Shown here: positions 27,023 through 36,926 of the stretch, piece after piece
Position numbering within the stretch: the stretch's first letter is position 1
How the letters are laid out: the number at the start of each line of letters is the position of its first letter
Source of the DNA: Gammaproteobacteria bacterium
GTDB taxonomy: Bacteria > Pseudomonadota > Gammaproteobacteria > Tenderiales > Tenderiaceae
Reading direction: 5' to 3'
Assembly (NCBI GenBank): GCA_016200485.1
Contig: JACQEP010000022.1
Location: 1-64,000, forward strand
Length of the DNA: 64,000 bases
Translations under genes and position numbers: made by a program
The notes under the pieces: model-generated
Told to the model about the DNA's origin: nothing
Database searches by the model: none
Seen by the model: the letters and a program-made list of their open reading frames with translations, nothing else

Positions 27023-27370
27023 TTATTTGCGATACCGCATCCGGGTGCCATGCAGCAGCGATAGCTCGATCTCTGCGGCATCCAGTTCCGGTGGAAAGAA
27101 AGTGCCGGAAATCTTGGCGGCATTGATGCTTGAGCCTTCAAGATTGGCATTGGTGAAATCGATGCCGCGGAGGTCGGATTGCCGAAAGTAGCAGTCGCGC
27201 AGATCCAGTCCTTCGGCATCCAGGCCGCGCAGGTCCACACCGCGAAAATCACAGTTCTTCAGATCGATTTTTTTATTCGCTGCTTTTTGCCTGTTAAAAT
27301 CATCGATCTTGCCGTCGCGTAACAATCGATAATAGGGGTCGTCATTCTTTAATTTTGGGGCATCAGCCAT
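27023..27370 (-). CDS. Pentapeptide-repeat protein
   Basis: A 115-residue protein whose middle part is a run of pentapeptide repeats (A/D-L-R/x pattern): CDFRG VDLRG LDAEG LDLRD CYFRQ SDLRG IDFTN ANLEG. About ten coils of a right-handed quadrilateral beta-helix would form. The N-terminus (MADAPKLKNDDPYYRLLRDG) is polar and cytoplasmic, with no signal peptide. The function of such short pentapeptide proteins is generally unknown. It is the next gene after the PilZ-like protein, 20 bases downstream, and may be co-transcribed with it. Confidence 0.85.
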   Translation of the reverse strand: MADAPKLKNDDPYYRLLRDGKIDDFNRQKAANKKIDLKNCDFRGVDLRGLDAEGLDLRDCYFRQSDLRGIDFTNANLEGSSINAAKISGTFFPPELDAAEIELSLLHGTRMRYRK

Positions 27371-27390
27371 ATATCACCTCCAGCCACAGG

Positions 27391-29253
27391 TTATCGAAAC
27401 AGTTTTGAATCACGGCGCGTATCCTGCAAATCACTGCGTTGATGGTCGTCCGATGGCGCCTCAACGATCTCAAATTGATATTGCGAGAAGGCGCTGGTGG
27501 ATTCCAGTTGCCGTATCAGTCGAATGTGTAACAGCTTATGGTTCATGGTCAGGAGTAATACCGAGCCAATATCGTAGACGGCAGAGGGGACAATGAGGGT
27601 GGTGGGGTGTTGACCGGGATCAAGGCCCGGCACAATCAACGAGCGATAATATTCGCCGCCGCGACCGATGCCCATCACGGCCTTTGTCGCCACGGACAGT
27701 GCGTCTTTGGCGATAATGCGGACACCTAATTCAATGCCCGGCGTTTCCTGAATTTTCATCCAACGCACGACACCGATAGCCCATTCCTTGGAGTTATCGT
27801 CAGTCTTGGCACCAATCAATTCACCGACACGTGCCGGAAAATTACTGGAGGAGGGACAAAACAGGCCGAATCCGCCCTGATTGACGTTGCGCAGTTCGCA
27901 GCCATGAACGTCAAATTCCTCCTGGTTGAGATTGGTAAAGTCTTGAACTGTCTGTTCCGAAGTGGCGTAGACCTTGATCCACATGTCTTTGGTATCAGTT
28001 TGATCAGTGGTATTGAATTTGGAGGTGCGGGGCTGATTGATTCCTGTTTTTAAGCGCAGCGACTGATCATCCGTTTCCCACGGTTTGTGTGTCTCTGGTG
28101 TGAGTTCCAATGATGATTTGGCGCTCGGGGCATCGGCTTGCCGGCCGCGCAACCGAAGCTCAAGCTGCTCCGGGAAGAAGGGTTCTTTGTCGCTGATGAA
28201 ATGATGGGCGGCGGTGAGGCCACACAGTAACTGCGCAGGCGCCTGTTTTGGTTTGCGGTGACTCATCCGTTCCCGCCGCACGCCCCAGGATTCGATCCAG
28301 CGAAAATACATGTCGCGTTCCATGCGTTGAGCGAGGCTGCTTTGGCGAGTTGTATTTTTAGCTTCGATAGTGAGGCGGCGAATTTCGTTTTCCAGTGACC
28401 CAATCAGCGATTTGATTTCCAGCAGCCGTCCCTCTTTGGGGCGGATTTTGGTGTTGGTTTTGGGGGCGTACATCGGTGGTGCATCCATTTCCAAATCAAT
28501 GAACAATCGGCCCTCAGGCAAAGCAGCCCCGCCCAGAGCAATGATCTCGCAGTGATGGCACCAGTCTTTAAGCAGTTGGAACAATTTTATCGCTTCGCCC
28601 TGCATTAAATGATAGGGGTTGGCCAGGCTTAACAAAATGATGCGCTTATATGAATTGGCGATAGTCGCCGGATTGGGTTCTTTGGCCGATGCGACTGAGT
28701 TAAGCGTGATTTGGTGGAGCTGATTTTGTTCGGCGTGAAGATAGAGTTGATTCACTTCCTGCCAGATGTGTTTGGGTTCGGGGGTATACAGGGCGTAGCC
28801 GTCGACGATTAAGCGCGAGAGAAAACTCAGAGCGTAATAAATCGCTTGTGAGAGATAAGCCGATCCGCCGCCGGTGGCGATTTGATCTTCGTGCAGCTCG
28901 TTGACCACGATCTTGTAGCCATAACTCATTTCCAGCCAAAGGTTGCGAATGAGTTGCGCTACCTGTGCGCGTTTGTCTGTTAACGGCAGCGGTGCGTTGA
29001 TGTAACTGGTGTGCAAGGAACTGGTAATGTCTTCCAGCAGCGGCAGGATCATGTCCATGATCTGGACGCGCACTTGGACGTTCAGCGGGGCGCGATTGAG
29101 TTTGTGCAACAGTTGCACGATGCGCTGGCAGCATTCGCCCGTATTGGCGAGGGGGAGTCCCTTGATGAAGCCACGGATTTGTTCAATGTTGGGGTCGAAC
29201 GATACCGCCGGGTTGCTGTTACGCTGCGGCGTGCTTAGTTTAAGTGATTTCAT
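27391..29253 (-). CDS. PilZ-like domain protein, probable c-di-GMP receptor
   Basis: A 620-residue cytoplasmic protein. The N-terminal 270 residues are helical and unfamiliar. The C-terminal part shows a PilZ-like core: CELRNVNQGGFGLFCPSS, then RVGELIGAK, then WAIGVVRWMKI and GIELGVRIIAKDA, the strand order of PilZ. The classical RxxxR motif is not obvious upstream, so c-di-GMP binding is not assured. A basic central region (ARRERMSHRKPKQA style segment near residue 325-340) could bind nucleic acid or be a linker. It lies upstream of the pentapeptide-repeat gene and downstream of the RND pump genes. Confidence 0.65.
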   Translation of the reverse strand: MKSLKLSTPQRNSNPAVSFDPNIEQIRGFIKGLPLANTGECCQRIVQLLHKLNRAPLNVQVRVQIMDMILPLLEDITSSLHTSYINAPLPLTDKRAQVAQLIRNLWLEMSYGYKIVVNELHEDQIATGGGSAYLSQAIYYALSFLSRLIVDGYALYTPEPKHIWQEVNQLYLHAEQNQLHQITLNSVASAKEPNPATIANSYKRIILLSLANPYHLMQGEAIKLFQLLKDWCHHCEIIALGGAALPEGRLFIDLEMDAPPMYAPKTNTKIRPKEGRLLEIKSLIGSLENEIRRLTIEAKNTTRQSSLAQRMERDMYFRWIESWGVRRERMSHRKPKQAPAQLLCGLTAAHHFISDKEPFFPEQLELRLRGRQADAPSAKSSLELTPETHKPWETDDQSLRLKTGINQPRTSKFNTTDQTDTKDMWIKVYATSEQTVQDFTNLNQEEFDVHGCELRNVNQGGFGLFCPSSSNFPARVGELIGAKTDDNSKEWAIGVVRWMKIQETPGIELGVRIIAKDALSVATKAVMGIGRGGEYYRSLIVPGLDPGQHPTTLIVPSAVYDIGSVLLLTMNHKLLHIRLIRQLESTSAFSQYQFEIVEAPSDDHQRSDLQDTRRDSKLFR

Positions 29254-29381
29254 GGCGGGTGAAGTTTGCTCCTTAAACGCCAGCTAACTTGTCAGGTTAC
29301 AGTACTCGATATAGGTATATCGGAACAACTTCGGATTTCATAACTCATTGCTTGATATTGGAATCCGCCCCAATTTGTGGT

Positions 29382-32300
29382 TTAACCGTCCGTGACCGGT
29401 CTGGCGGTCTTGGGGTGGCGTTCCCGTCCCAACAGCGTATAAGCGGTGGGGATGACAAACAGCGTCAGCAGGGTGCCCAGCAGCAGGCCGCCCACAATCA
29501 CCCAGCCGATAGGACGGCGGCTCTCGGCACCGGCACCCACGGCCAAGGCCAGGGGGACCGCGCCCAGCACCATCGCCCCGGTGGTCATCAGGATCGGCCG
29601 CAGGCGCAGGGTGGCGGCTTCGATCACGGCCTCTTTGAGAGCTACTCCCTGGTCGCGCAGGGTATTAGCGAAATCCACCATCAGTATGCCGTGTTTGGTG
29701 ATCAGACCGACCAGCATCACCAGGCCGATCTGGCTATAGACGTTAAGGGTGCCATGCGTCAGCAATAGCGCCAGCAGCGCCCCGGTCATCGCCAGCGGGA
29801 CGGTGAGCATGATTACTAACGGACTAACAAAGCTCTCGAACTGAGCTGCCAGCACCAGGTAGATAAAGGCCAGGGCCAATAGGAAGGTGACATACATGGT
29901 GGCGCCCGATTCCTTGAATTCCCGCGACTGGCCGGCATAATCGGTCTGCACGCCTTCGCTAACCGTCTCTTTGGCCGTTTGTTCCATGAAGGCCAGCGCC
30001 TGACCCAGCGAGTAACCGGGGGCGACGTTAGCAGAAATAATCGCGGCGCGTAGGCGGTTGTAATGGTTAAGTTCCTTAGGGGCCACGGTTTCGCGTACGC
30101 CGACCAGGTTATCCAGTTGCACCAGCTTGCCTTCCTTGTTGCGGACAAAGATGGCACGCAGGTCGCCGGGGCGCGTGCGGTCGCTGTCGGCCAGTTGCAC
30201 AATCACGTCGTATTGCTCGCCTTCCTGCTTAAAGCGCGTTACTTGGCGCCCGCCCAACATCGTCTCCAAGGTGCGGCCGACCTGGTCGACGTCGACGCCC
30301 ACATCGGCCACCTTGTCGCGGTTGAGCTTCACCTCCAGTTGCGGTTTGTTGAGCTTGAGGTCGGAATCTGGATTGATTAATCCAGGATAGCCGCGCAATT
30401 TGCCCATCAACTTGTCGACCACCTTTTCCAGTTCGGGATAGGAGTTGGCCTGGACCACGAATTGTACCGGCGGGTCGCGGAACCCCTGTCCCAGCGACGG
30501 TGGTTGCACAAGAAAGGCCATCACGCCCGGCAGTCCCATCATCTGCGGCATTAAACCGCCGATGATCTCCGGTACGCCGCGCTGCCGTTCTTCCCATGGC
30601 TTCATGCTGACAAAGGAAAGGGCGAAATTCACCGGATTGGGGCGTTGTAAGCCGGGCGCCACCACCATGAAGAAGTTGTTGATCTCAGGTACTTGGCGGT
30701 ACATATTCTCAATCTCGCGCGCATAGCCATCGGTGTAGCTGAGGGTGGAGCCCTCGGGGGCGATCATAATGCCGACGAACAAACCGCGATCTTCCACTGG
30801 CGCCAGTTCGGAATTGAGTTGTTTGTAAATCCACACCATCGCACCTGCGGTCACCACAAACACCAATACCACCAACCACCGTGCATTCAGTGTGCGGCTC
30901 AACGCTGTGCGATAGCCGTTGCGCACAGCATCAAAACCACGCTCCATCACGTTGTAGAGCGTACCGTGCTGAGTTTGTTGGCGCAGAATTTTCGACGCCA
31001 TCATCGGCGTCAGCGTCAAGGCCACGAAACCAGACACCAATACTGCCGCCGTCACCGTCAACGCGAACTCGGTAAACAGGCGGCCGGTGTTGCCAGTCAT
31101 GAAGGCCAGTGGCGTAAACACAGCGGCCAAGGTCAAGGTCATGGCGATCACGGCGAAACCAATTTCCTTACTGCCGGCAAAGGCGGCCTGCAATGGCGAT
31201 TTGCCTAGCTCGATATGGCGATGCACATTTTCCAGCATCACGATGGCATCGTCCACCACCAGACCAATCGCCAGCACCAGGCCCAATACCGTTAGTACGT
31301 TGATGCTAAAGCCCAAGGCGTAAAGAAAAATGAAGGCGCCGATCAGTGAGACTGGGATGGTGACAAACGGAATGAACGTCGCGCGGCCTGAGCGCAGGAA
31401 CAGAAAGATCACGAGCACCACTAATACGAGTGCTTCGGCCATGGTCTCGTAGACGGCCTTGATCGAGCGTTCGATGAATATTGACTGATCGAAACCGATC
31501 TGGAGTTTCATCCCTGCGGGTAGTCCGGCCTGAATGCGTGGCAGTTCCTTCTTCACCGCCTGTGCCACCTCCAGCGTGTTGGCAGTGGATTGTTTTACCA
31601 CTCCCAACCCGACCGCCGGGTTGCCTTTCACACGCACAGAGTTACGTTCATCCTCAGCGCCGATCTCGGCCCGGCCCACGTCTTTGAGACGGACCGGATA
31701 GCCATTGACCTCGCGCACAATCAGATTTTCAAACTCTGCTGGTGTGCGCATGTCGGTGACGGTGAGTACGGTGAATTCGCGTTGTTTGCTCTCGATGCGC
31801 CCCGACGGCACTTGTAAATTCTGGGCCCGCAACGCGCTTTCGACATCCTGTGGCGTCAGGCCGTAGCCGGCGAGCCGGTCACGATCCAGCCAGATGCGCA
31901 TGGCATAGCGCCGTTCGCCGCCGATGATGACACTTGCAACGCCGGGTAACGTTTGCAGCCGGTCTTTGACGAAACGCGAAGCGTAATCCGTGATCTGCAG
32001 TGCTGAGTGTTTATCGCTGGAGAAGGCGATCCAGATCACCGGTTGAGCATCGGCCTCGATTTTGGCCACTACCGACTCATCGGCATCGGCGGGTAACAAA
32101 CCTCGCGCCCGCGCCACACGGTCGCGCACGTCATTGGCGCCGGCATCGGGATCGCGCGTGCGTATGAATTCAATGGTGATTTGGCTGACCTCTTCGCGAC
32201 TGACCGACTTTAACGTCTTGATGCCTTCGATACCGGCGAGCGAATCTTCCAGCGGCTTGGTGATCTGACTCTCGATGACTTCGGCGCTGGCGCCGGTGTA

Positions 32301-32450
32301 AACCGTGCGTACCGAAACCACGGGCGAATCAATGTTCGGATATTCGCGCACCGACAGGCGTTGATACGAGATGATGCCGATGAGTACGATCATCAGGCTC
32401 ATCACCGTAGCCAACACCGGTCGGCGGATGGAGAGATCAGATAACACCAT
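29382..32450 (-). CDS. RND-family efflux transporter, inner-membrane pump
   Basis: A 1022-residue HAE1-type RND pump, about the length of MexF/AcrB relatives. It opens LSDLSIRRPVLATVMSLMIV, has the proton-relay pair in TM4 (AIGLVVDDAIVMLENV) and the large periplasmic loops between TM1-2 and TM7-8. The second half repeats the fold (GLVMLVGLITKHGILMVDFAN). It exports small molecules across the envelope with an adaptor and an outer-membrane channel. The adaptor is encoded 3 bases upstream; no TolC-like gene follows, so a separately encoded channel is presumed. Confidence 0.95.
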   Translation of the reverse strand: MVLSDLSIRRPVLATVMSLMIVLIGIISYQRLSVREYPNIDSPVVSVRTVYTGASAEVIESQITKPLEDSLAGIEGIKTLKSVSREEVSQITIEFIRTRDPDAGANDVRDRVARARGLLPADADESVVAKIEADAQPVIWIAFSSDKHSALQITDYASRFVKDRLQTLPGVASVIIGGERRYAMRIWLDRDRLAGYGLTPQDVESALRAQNLQVPSGRIESKQREFTVLTVTDMRTPAEFENLIVREVNGYPVRLKDVGRAEIGAEDERNSVRVKGNPAVGLGVVKQSTANTLEVAQAVKKELPRIQAGLPAGMKLQIGFDQSIFIERSIKAVYETMAEALVLVVLVIFLFLRSGRATFIPFVTIPVSLIGAFIFLYALGFSINVLTVLGLVLAIGLVVDDAIVMLENVHRHIELGKSPLQAAFAGSKEIGFAVIAMTLTLAAVFTPLAFMTGNTGRLFTEFALTVTAAVLVSGFVALTLTPMMASKILRQQTQHGTLYNVMERGFDAVRNGYRTALSRTLNARWLVVLVFVVTAGAMVWIYKQLNSELAPVEDRGLFVGIMIAPEGSTLSYTDGYAREIENMYRQVPEINNFFMVVAPGLQRPNPVNFALSFVSMKPWEERQRGVPEIIGGLMPQMMGLPGVMAFLVQPPSLGQGFRDPPVQFVVQANSYPELEKVVDKLMGKLRGYPGLINPDSDLKLNKPQLEVKLNRDKVADVGVDVDQVGRTLETMLGGRQVTRFKQEGEQYDVIVQLADSDRTRPGDLRAIFVRNKEGKLVQLDNLVGVRETVAPKELNHYNRLRAAIISANVAPGYSLGQALAFMEQTAKETVSEGVQTDYAGQSREFKESGATMYVTFLLALAFIYLVLAAQFESFVSPLVIMLTVPLAMTGALLALLLTHGTLNVYSQIGLVMLVGLITKHGILMVDFANTLRDQGVALKEAVIEAATLRLRPILMTTGAMVLGAVPLALAVGAGAESRRPIGWVIVGGLLLGTLLTLFVIPTAYTLLGRERHPKTARPVTDG

Positions 32451-32453
32451 AGT

Positions 32454-33503
32454 CTATTTCTTCCCCGCCGGTTTTATTGGCCCTTGCACCATCACCGGCA
32501 TGCCGTCGCCAAACAGCTTCATGCCGTCGGTGACCACGATGTCGCCAGCCTTGACGCCATCCACCACCTCAACCTCGCCGTTGCGCCGTTGCCCTAGTTG
32601 CACCGGCGTCCGCATGGCCTTGCCGTCCACCACCTTGAACACGAACATATCTTGTCCCTTGGGGACGATGGCTTGCTCCGGCACTACCAAGGCATCGGCG
32701 CGCTCGCCCAGCGGTAGCGCAACGCGGGCGAACATGCCCGGGCGCAGCTCACCTTTAGTGTTGGATAAGCGGGCGCGTACGTTGATGCTGCGTGTCGCCG
32801 CCTCCACCGCCGTATCCAACGCATAGATACGGCCGGAATAGGTCTTGCCGACACGAGCATCTACGGTCAGGGTAATATCCTGGCCAGGCCGGAGCTTGGC
32901 GATGTGAACCTCAGGGACTTGGAACTCGACTTGGATCGGATTGATCTTTTCCAGGGTGGCGATGGCCTGGTTCTTGTCCACCAAAGCCCCCGGGCTTACC
33001 TGGCGCAACCCCATCATGCCGTCAAACGGCGCCGTGATCACCGTCTTGTCGAAACGAACTTTATCGAGCGTCTCTTTTGCCTTGGCCTGATCCAGGCGCG
33101 CTTGCGCCTGATCCAAATCCTGGCGGCTCGACAGCCCTTTGCCAAACAGCTCGGTCAGACGATCGAACGTCAGCTGTGCGATACGCACTTCTGAGCTGCT
33201 GGACGCCAGTTGCGCCTGAGTTTCAGCGGGATCCAGGCTCACCAATTTGGCGCCTTTCTTTACGGTCTGGCCTTCGGTGAAGTGGATCTGGAGGATGCGC
33301 CCCTCGATTTCCGATTTCATCACCACAGTTTCGTCAGCCCGCAATGAGCCCACGGCAGTGACAGATTTCGTCAGCGAAACAGTTCTGACGGCCTGGGCCC
33401 GTACCGGCGTTGGCGGGGGTTTGTCACCTTGCGGCCACGGCGGAGCCGCGAAGGATATGCCGGTCACAAAAACCAAAATTAACGCTGAATAGTGGATACG
33501 CAT
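32454..33503 (-). CDS. RND efflux periplasmic adaptor (membrane fusion protein)
   Basis: A 349-residue membrane fusion protein. The start MRIHYSALILVFVTG gives a signal sequence ending ISFAAPPWPQG; a longer reading to 33584 lacks that. The lipoyl half-motifs (EGRILQIHFTEGQTVKKGAKLVSLDP and APFDGMMGLRQVSPGALVDKNQAIATLEKI) flank an alpha-hairpin (SSSEVRIAQLTFDRLTELF). The beta-barrel and membrane-proximal domains follow. It is co-transcribed with the downstream pump. Between this gene and the divergent cytochrome lipoprotein are 308 bases with a probable response-regulator site. Confidence 0.93.
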   Translation of the reverse strand: MRIHYSALILVFVTGISFAAPPWPQGDKPPPTPVRAQAVRTVSLTKSVTAVGSLRADETVVMKSEIEGRILQIHFTEGQTVKKGAKLVSLDPAETQAQLASSSSEVRIAQLTFDRLTELFGKGLSSRQDLDQAQARLDQAKAKETLDKVRFDKTVITAPFDGMMGLRQVSPGALVDKNQAIATLEKINPIQVEFQVPEVHIAKLRPGQDITLTVDARVGKTYSGRIYALDTAVEAATRSINVRARLSNTKGELRPGMFARVALPLGERADALVVPEQAIVPKGQDMFVFKVVDGKAMRTPVQLGQRRNGEVEVVDGVKAGDIVVTDGMKLFGDGMPVMVQGPIKPAGKK

Positions 33504-33722
33504 GTCTGGATTAACCCTGATTTCTATATATGATGAATATCGGTGGCGGCCGTTTGTGGTTCCCCATTTATAGGATAATGCCATGTCATCGCAATGATTA
33601 CCCCACCCGAATTTATGGGCGCAACGCCAATTATCTTACAGGACTGTACACTTTAACCAAGTTCGCCTATCAGCATCATTTTGTACCAGAAAAAATTTCA
33701 CGAGCGGGGTTATGGGGGTTGC

Positions 33723-33744
33723 GTTCAGCTGGCGTTCAGCCGAC
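33723..33744 (+). promoter_or_regulatory. Tandem 11-bp repeats, probable response-regulator box
   Basis: Two head-to-tail 11-mers, GTTCAGCTGGC and GTTCAGCCGAC, abut exactly. An 11-base period is the hallmark of OmpR/PhoB-family binding. A TATAAA box follows 22 bases later at 33767-33772, upstream of the cytochrome lipoprotein gene. Nearly the same pair occurs at 47050-47071. Confidence 0.6.
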
Positions 33745-33811
33745 CCACCCAAAATGGGAATAGGCGTATAAAATATATAAGTATTCCTGAGTGTGGCAGA
33801 GGGGTTTTGCA

Positions 33812-34252
33812 ATGCGATCAACATTCAAAGTGGGATTCATTTTCGGGATGGCCGGTCTGGTCATGGGGTGCAGTGATTCCTCAAACGAGTCTAAGCAAAC
33901 AACAACCCAAGTCACGGTGCCTGTTACAGCTACAGTGGCGACCGCTAAAGTAAGTTACGCCAGCGACATCCTGCCGATCTTGCAGCAAAATTGTTTTGAG
34001 TGTCATCAGACCGGTGGCAAGGGTGAAAAAGCCAGTGCTCTGAATATGGAAACCTATGCAGGTTTAATGAAGGGGACCAAATACGGGCCCGTCATTAACC
34101 CTGGCAAGAGCCTCACCAGCACACTGGTGTTGCTGGTAGAAGGGCGAGCAAATCAAGTGATAAAAATGCCTCATGATGGTCGTCCATCGCTCAGCGATCA
34201 ACAAATTCAAGCGATCAAAGCCTGGATCGATCAGGGTGCGCAAAATAACTAG
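33812..34252 (+). CDS. Monoheme c-type cytochrome lipoprotein
   Basis: A 146-residue protein with a lipoprotein signal: hydrophobic GFIFGMAGLVMG then Cys21 as the lipidated residue (LVMGC-SDS). A Thr/Val-rich spacer follows, then one heme motif CFECH in ILPILQQNCFECHQTGG, and a likely Met ligand in VIKMPHDGRPSLSD. The form ILQQNCFECH-x-G...LIKAWIDQGA resembles the cytochrome domains fused to planctomycete-type DUF1553/1592 proteins, here free-standing. It lies 92 bases upstream of petA and may exchange electrons with the bc1 complex. ATG 33812 is preferred over an in-frame start at 33791 since it gives a compact signal. Confidence 0.85.
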   Translation: MRSTFKVGFIFGMAGLVMGCSDSSNESKQTTTQVTVPVTATVATAKVSYASDILPILQQNCFECHQTGGKGEKASALNMETYAGLMKGTKYGPVINPGKSLTSTLVLLVEGRANQVIKMPHDGRPSLSDQQIQAIKAWIDQGAQNN

Positions 34253-34344
34253 GTAAAATTTTTGGTAAGCAGGCGCTCAGGCCGCGCAGCGTATGCTAGG
34301 CCGAAGTCTGAATTTTCTGGCATTGCAGTACTGAGGAGAGAGAC

Positions 34345-34875
34345 ATGGCAGATCACAAAGATGACCATGACCAACGAATTCAAGACCCGCAACGGCGTGA
34401 GTTTTTGCTCACAGCAACAACAGCCATTGTCGGCGCAGTGGGTGTCTGCGGCGCAGCCTGGCCGTTGATTGCCAGCATGAATCCGAGTCGCGATGTGCAG
34501 GCCAAGGCAACGTCATTGGTCGATATCAGTTCGATTCCAAAAGGCAAGACCCATACCGTTGAGTGGCAGGGTAAACCCGTGTTTGTATCGCATCGCACGG
34601 AGGAAGAGATCCGAGCCATGCAGCAAAATCAGGGCGGTAAAGATCCGCAGGAAGATGGTAAGCGCGTGCAGCGTAGCGAATGGCTGGTAGTGGTGGGCAT
34701 CTGTACTCATCTTGGATGCGTGCCAAATCGAACTGATAGCGGCTGGACCTGCCCTTGTCACGGCAGCGTGTACGACAATAGCGGCCGTATCCTGCATGGG
34801 CCGGCGCCGCGAAATCTTGAAGTGCCGCAATACACATTCCTGGGTGATGACAAGATCATCATCGGCAAGGCCTAG
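34345..34875 (+). CDS. petA: Ubiquinol-cytochrome c reductase, Rieske iron-sulfur subunit
   Basis: The 176-residue Rieske protein of the bc1 complex. A twin-arginine-like anchor ([21 protein letters not shown]) gives a single membrane helix. The 2Fe-2S cluster motifs are CTHLGC and CPCHGS, both present with the usual spacing, followed by [10 protein letters not shown]. It transfers an electron from quinol to cytochrome c1. It is 11 bases upstream of petB. Confidence 0.97.
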   Translation: MADHKDDHDQRIQDPQRREFLLTATTAIVGAVGVCGAAWPLIASMNPSRDVQAKATSLVDISSIPKGKTHTVEWQGKPVFVSHRTEEEIRAMQQNQGGKDPQEDGKRVQRSEWLVVVGICTHLGCVPNRTDSGWTCPCHGSVYDNSGRILHGPAPRNLEVPQYTFLGDDKIIIGKA

Positions 34876-34886
34876 GAGATTCAATC

Positions 34887-36191
34887 ATGTTTAAAAATGC
34901 CATCAAATGGATCGACGAGCGGTTTCCGCTTACACAATTCATCAAGCATGAGCTGACCGATTATCCCACGCCACGCAACCTCAATTACTGGTGGAATTTC
35001 GGTTTTCTAGCGGGATTTGTGTTAATGGTGCAATTGGTCAGTGGTATTTTTCTGGCGATGCATTACAAGCCGGATGTCGCTCAGGCGTTTGATTCGATTC
35101 AGCACATCATGCGCGACGTCAATTACGGCTGGTTATTGCGCTACATGCATTCCACCGGCGCATCAGCGTTTTTCATCGTGATTTATATCCATATCGCACG
35201 CACCTTGTATTATGGCTCCTATCGCCGGCCACGCGAATTTTTATGGTGGACGGGTTTGGTGTTGCTGTTGTTGCTGATGGCGACAGCGTTCATGGGTTAT
35301 CTCCTGCCTTGGGGTCAGATGTCTTACTGGGGGGCGCAGGTCATCACCAGCCTGTTTGGAACGCCGCCGGTAATTGGTGATGATATCGTCACCTGGTTGC
35401 GCGGTGATTTCGTGGTGGGCGATGCGACGCTAACCCGCTTTTTCGCACTGCATTATCTGTTTCCATTCATTATCTGTGCGGCGGTGGTGATTCATATTGT
35501 CTCGCTGCATTTTGTAAAGAGCAGCAATCCATCTGGAATCACCCTGCATGACAAAGACAATATCCCCTTCCATCCGTATTACACGATGAAGGATTTCTTT
35601 GGCTTGGGCGTGTTCCTGATTGTGTTCTGTTCCTTCGTGTTTTTCGCGCCGGAATTCTTTGTCGAGCCCGACAATAATATTGCCGCCGACCCGATGCAGA
35701 CTCCGGCGCATATCGTGCCGGAATGGTATTTCCTGCCGTTTTACGCCATTCTGCGTTCGATTCCAGACGCGCTCGGCGGCGTCATTGCCATGGCGTTATC
35801 GATCCTGATCTTTGCCGCCTTGCCGTGGCTGGATCGTTCCCGTGTGCCGGGCGGCGCGCTGTTCCGTCCTGGCTACCGGATCATGATCTATGTCTTGTTC
35901 GTCAACGTCATCGTACTGGGATATGTGGGTGCCCAAGCGCCGGAAGGTTGGGTGGTTTACGTCGGCCAGATTTCAACCTTTATTTACTTTGGCATCTTCC
36001 TGTTATTGCCATTTATTTCCAAGCGTGAAGAGCGTCGTTCACGAGAGCAAGGCTTGCCGCTCGAGGCGCAACGTTTGATAGATGAAGAAAAAATCGAGTT
36101 GGCACGTGACGAGCATCACAATCGTCGCAAAGAAGACCAGGAGCTGTTAAGACAGATACATGCGCGTCTGGGTGAGGAGGAGCAGCGATGA
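34887..36191 (+). CDS. petB: Ubiquinol-cytochrome c reductase, cytochrome b
   Basis: The 434-residue cytochrome b subunit with about eight membrane helices. Heme-binding His pairs are visible in [14 protein letters not shown]...[12 protein letters not shown] and [11 protein letters not shown]...VIHIVSLHF. The Qo-site motif PEWYF occurs in [12 protein letters not shown]. The C-terminus has a charged tail of about 55 residues ([12 protein letters not shown] onward) that is longer than in short cytochrome b proteins and probably cytoplasmic. The stop overlaps the petC start by 4 bases. Confidence 0.97.
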   Translation: MFKNAIKWIDERFPLTQFIKHELTDYPTPRNLNYWWNFGFLAGFVLMVQLVSGIFLAMHYKPDVAQAFDSIQHIMRDVNYGWLLRYMHSTGASAFFIVIYIHIARTLYYGSYRRPREFLWWTGLVLLLLLMATAFMGYLLPWGQMSYWGAQVITSLFGTPPVIGDDIVTWLRGDFVVGDATLTRFFALHYLFPFIICAAVVIHIVSLHFVKSSNPSGITLHDKDNIPFHPYYTMKDFFGLGVFLIVFCSFVFFAPEFFVEPDNNIAADPMQTPAHIVPEWYFLPFYAILRSIPDALGGVIAMALSILIFAALPWLDRSRVPGGALFRPGYRIMIYVLFVNVIVLGYVGAQAPEGWVVYVGQISTFIYFGIFLLLPFISKREERRSREQGLPLEAQRLIDEEKIELARDEHHNRRKEDQELLRQIHARLGEEEQR

Positions 36192-36838
36192 GACGTTGGA
36201 TTGCAACGATGGGGTTGGCGGCGAGTCTGCTGTCGCCCGGCGTCTATGCCTCAACCCATGTCGAACTTAAAGACGTGGAAATTCCCAAGACGCAAGAAGC
36301 ACGGCAGCGCGGGGCAGCGACAGTCACCGGGGTTTGCTTGATGTGCCATAGCCTGAAATATGTGAAATATCAGGATCTGCTGGCCCTGGGGCTGACGCAG
36401 GCGCAAGTGGACGGAATGCGCGGCGAATACCCGATGGAGGCAACCCTCCAAAGCATGACGCCGATCGAGATCCGTAAAGAATCCTATGGCAAAGTACCGC
36501 CGGATTTATCGTTGATGGCGGTCGCGCGTAAAAATGGTCCTCAATATATTTATAGTTTGTGGACGGGTTATTACACCGACAAGGACGGCAATACCGACAA
36601 CCACGTCTTTCCAGGTATAAAAATGCCGGACATGTTGGGTTACAGTATGGCGACCGATGATGCGCAAAGAAAGCAGATCGAAGAAACCGTGCGGGATACC
36701 GTAGCGTTTCTGGAGTGGGCGGCCGATCCCGCTGCCGAAACTCGTCGTAGCATCGGTGTCTATGTCATCGGTTACTTGGTGTTATTAACTATCCTGTTGT
36801 ATCTGGTGAAGCGTCGTACCTGGCGCCGGATACGCTAA
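36188..36838 (+). CDS. petC: Ubiquinol-cytochrome c reductase, cytochrome c1
   Basis: The 216-residue c1 subunit. A signal peptide ends near GVYA. The heme site is CLMCHS in [14 protein letters not shown] and the axial Met is in [14 protein letters not shown]-terminal membrane anchor ([18 protein letters not shown]) ends in a basic tail. The sequence is short on the usual acidic insertion of mitochondrial c1. A GC-rich hairpin without a T-run lies at 36846-36874 just past the stop. Confidence 0.96.
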   Translation: MRRWIATMGLAASLLSPGVYASTHVELKDVEIPKTQEARQRGAATVTGVCLMCHSLKYVKYQDLLALGLTQAQVDGMRGEYPMEATLQSMTPIEIRKESYGKVPPDLSLMAVARKNGPQYIYSLWTGYYTDKDGNTDNHVFPGIKMPDMLGYSMATDDAQRKQIEETVRDTVAFLEWAADPAAETRRSIGVYVIGYLVLLTILLYLVKRRTWRRIR

Positions 36839-36845
36839 ATATCAA

Positions 36846-36874
36846 GCGCGGGAGGTGTGCGCACCTTCCCGCGC
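36846..36874. repeat. GC-rich hairpin after petC
   Basis: Arms GCGCGGGAGG and CCTTCCCGCGC with a small loop, starting 7 bases past the petC stop. No U-tract follows, so it may act as an mRNA end-stabiliser or a weak/Rho-assisted stop. Confidence 0.55.
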
Positions 36875-36926
36875 ACTTCGATCGGTTTCCATCCCGAATT
36901 GTGCTGCGGGTGTAAACCTCGCTATC

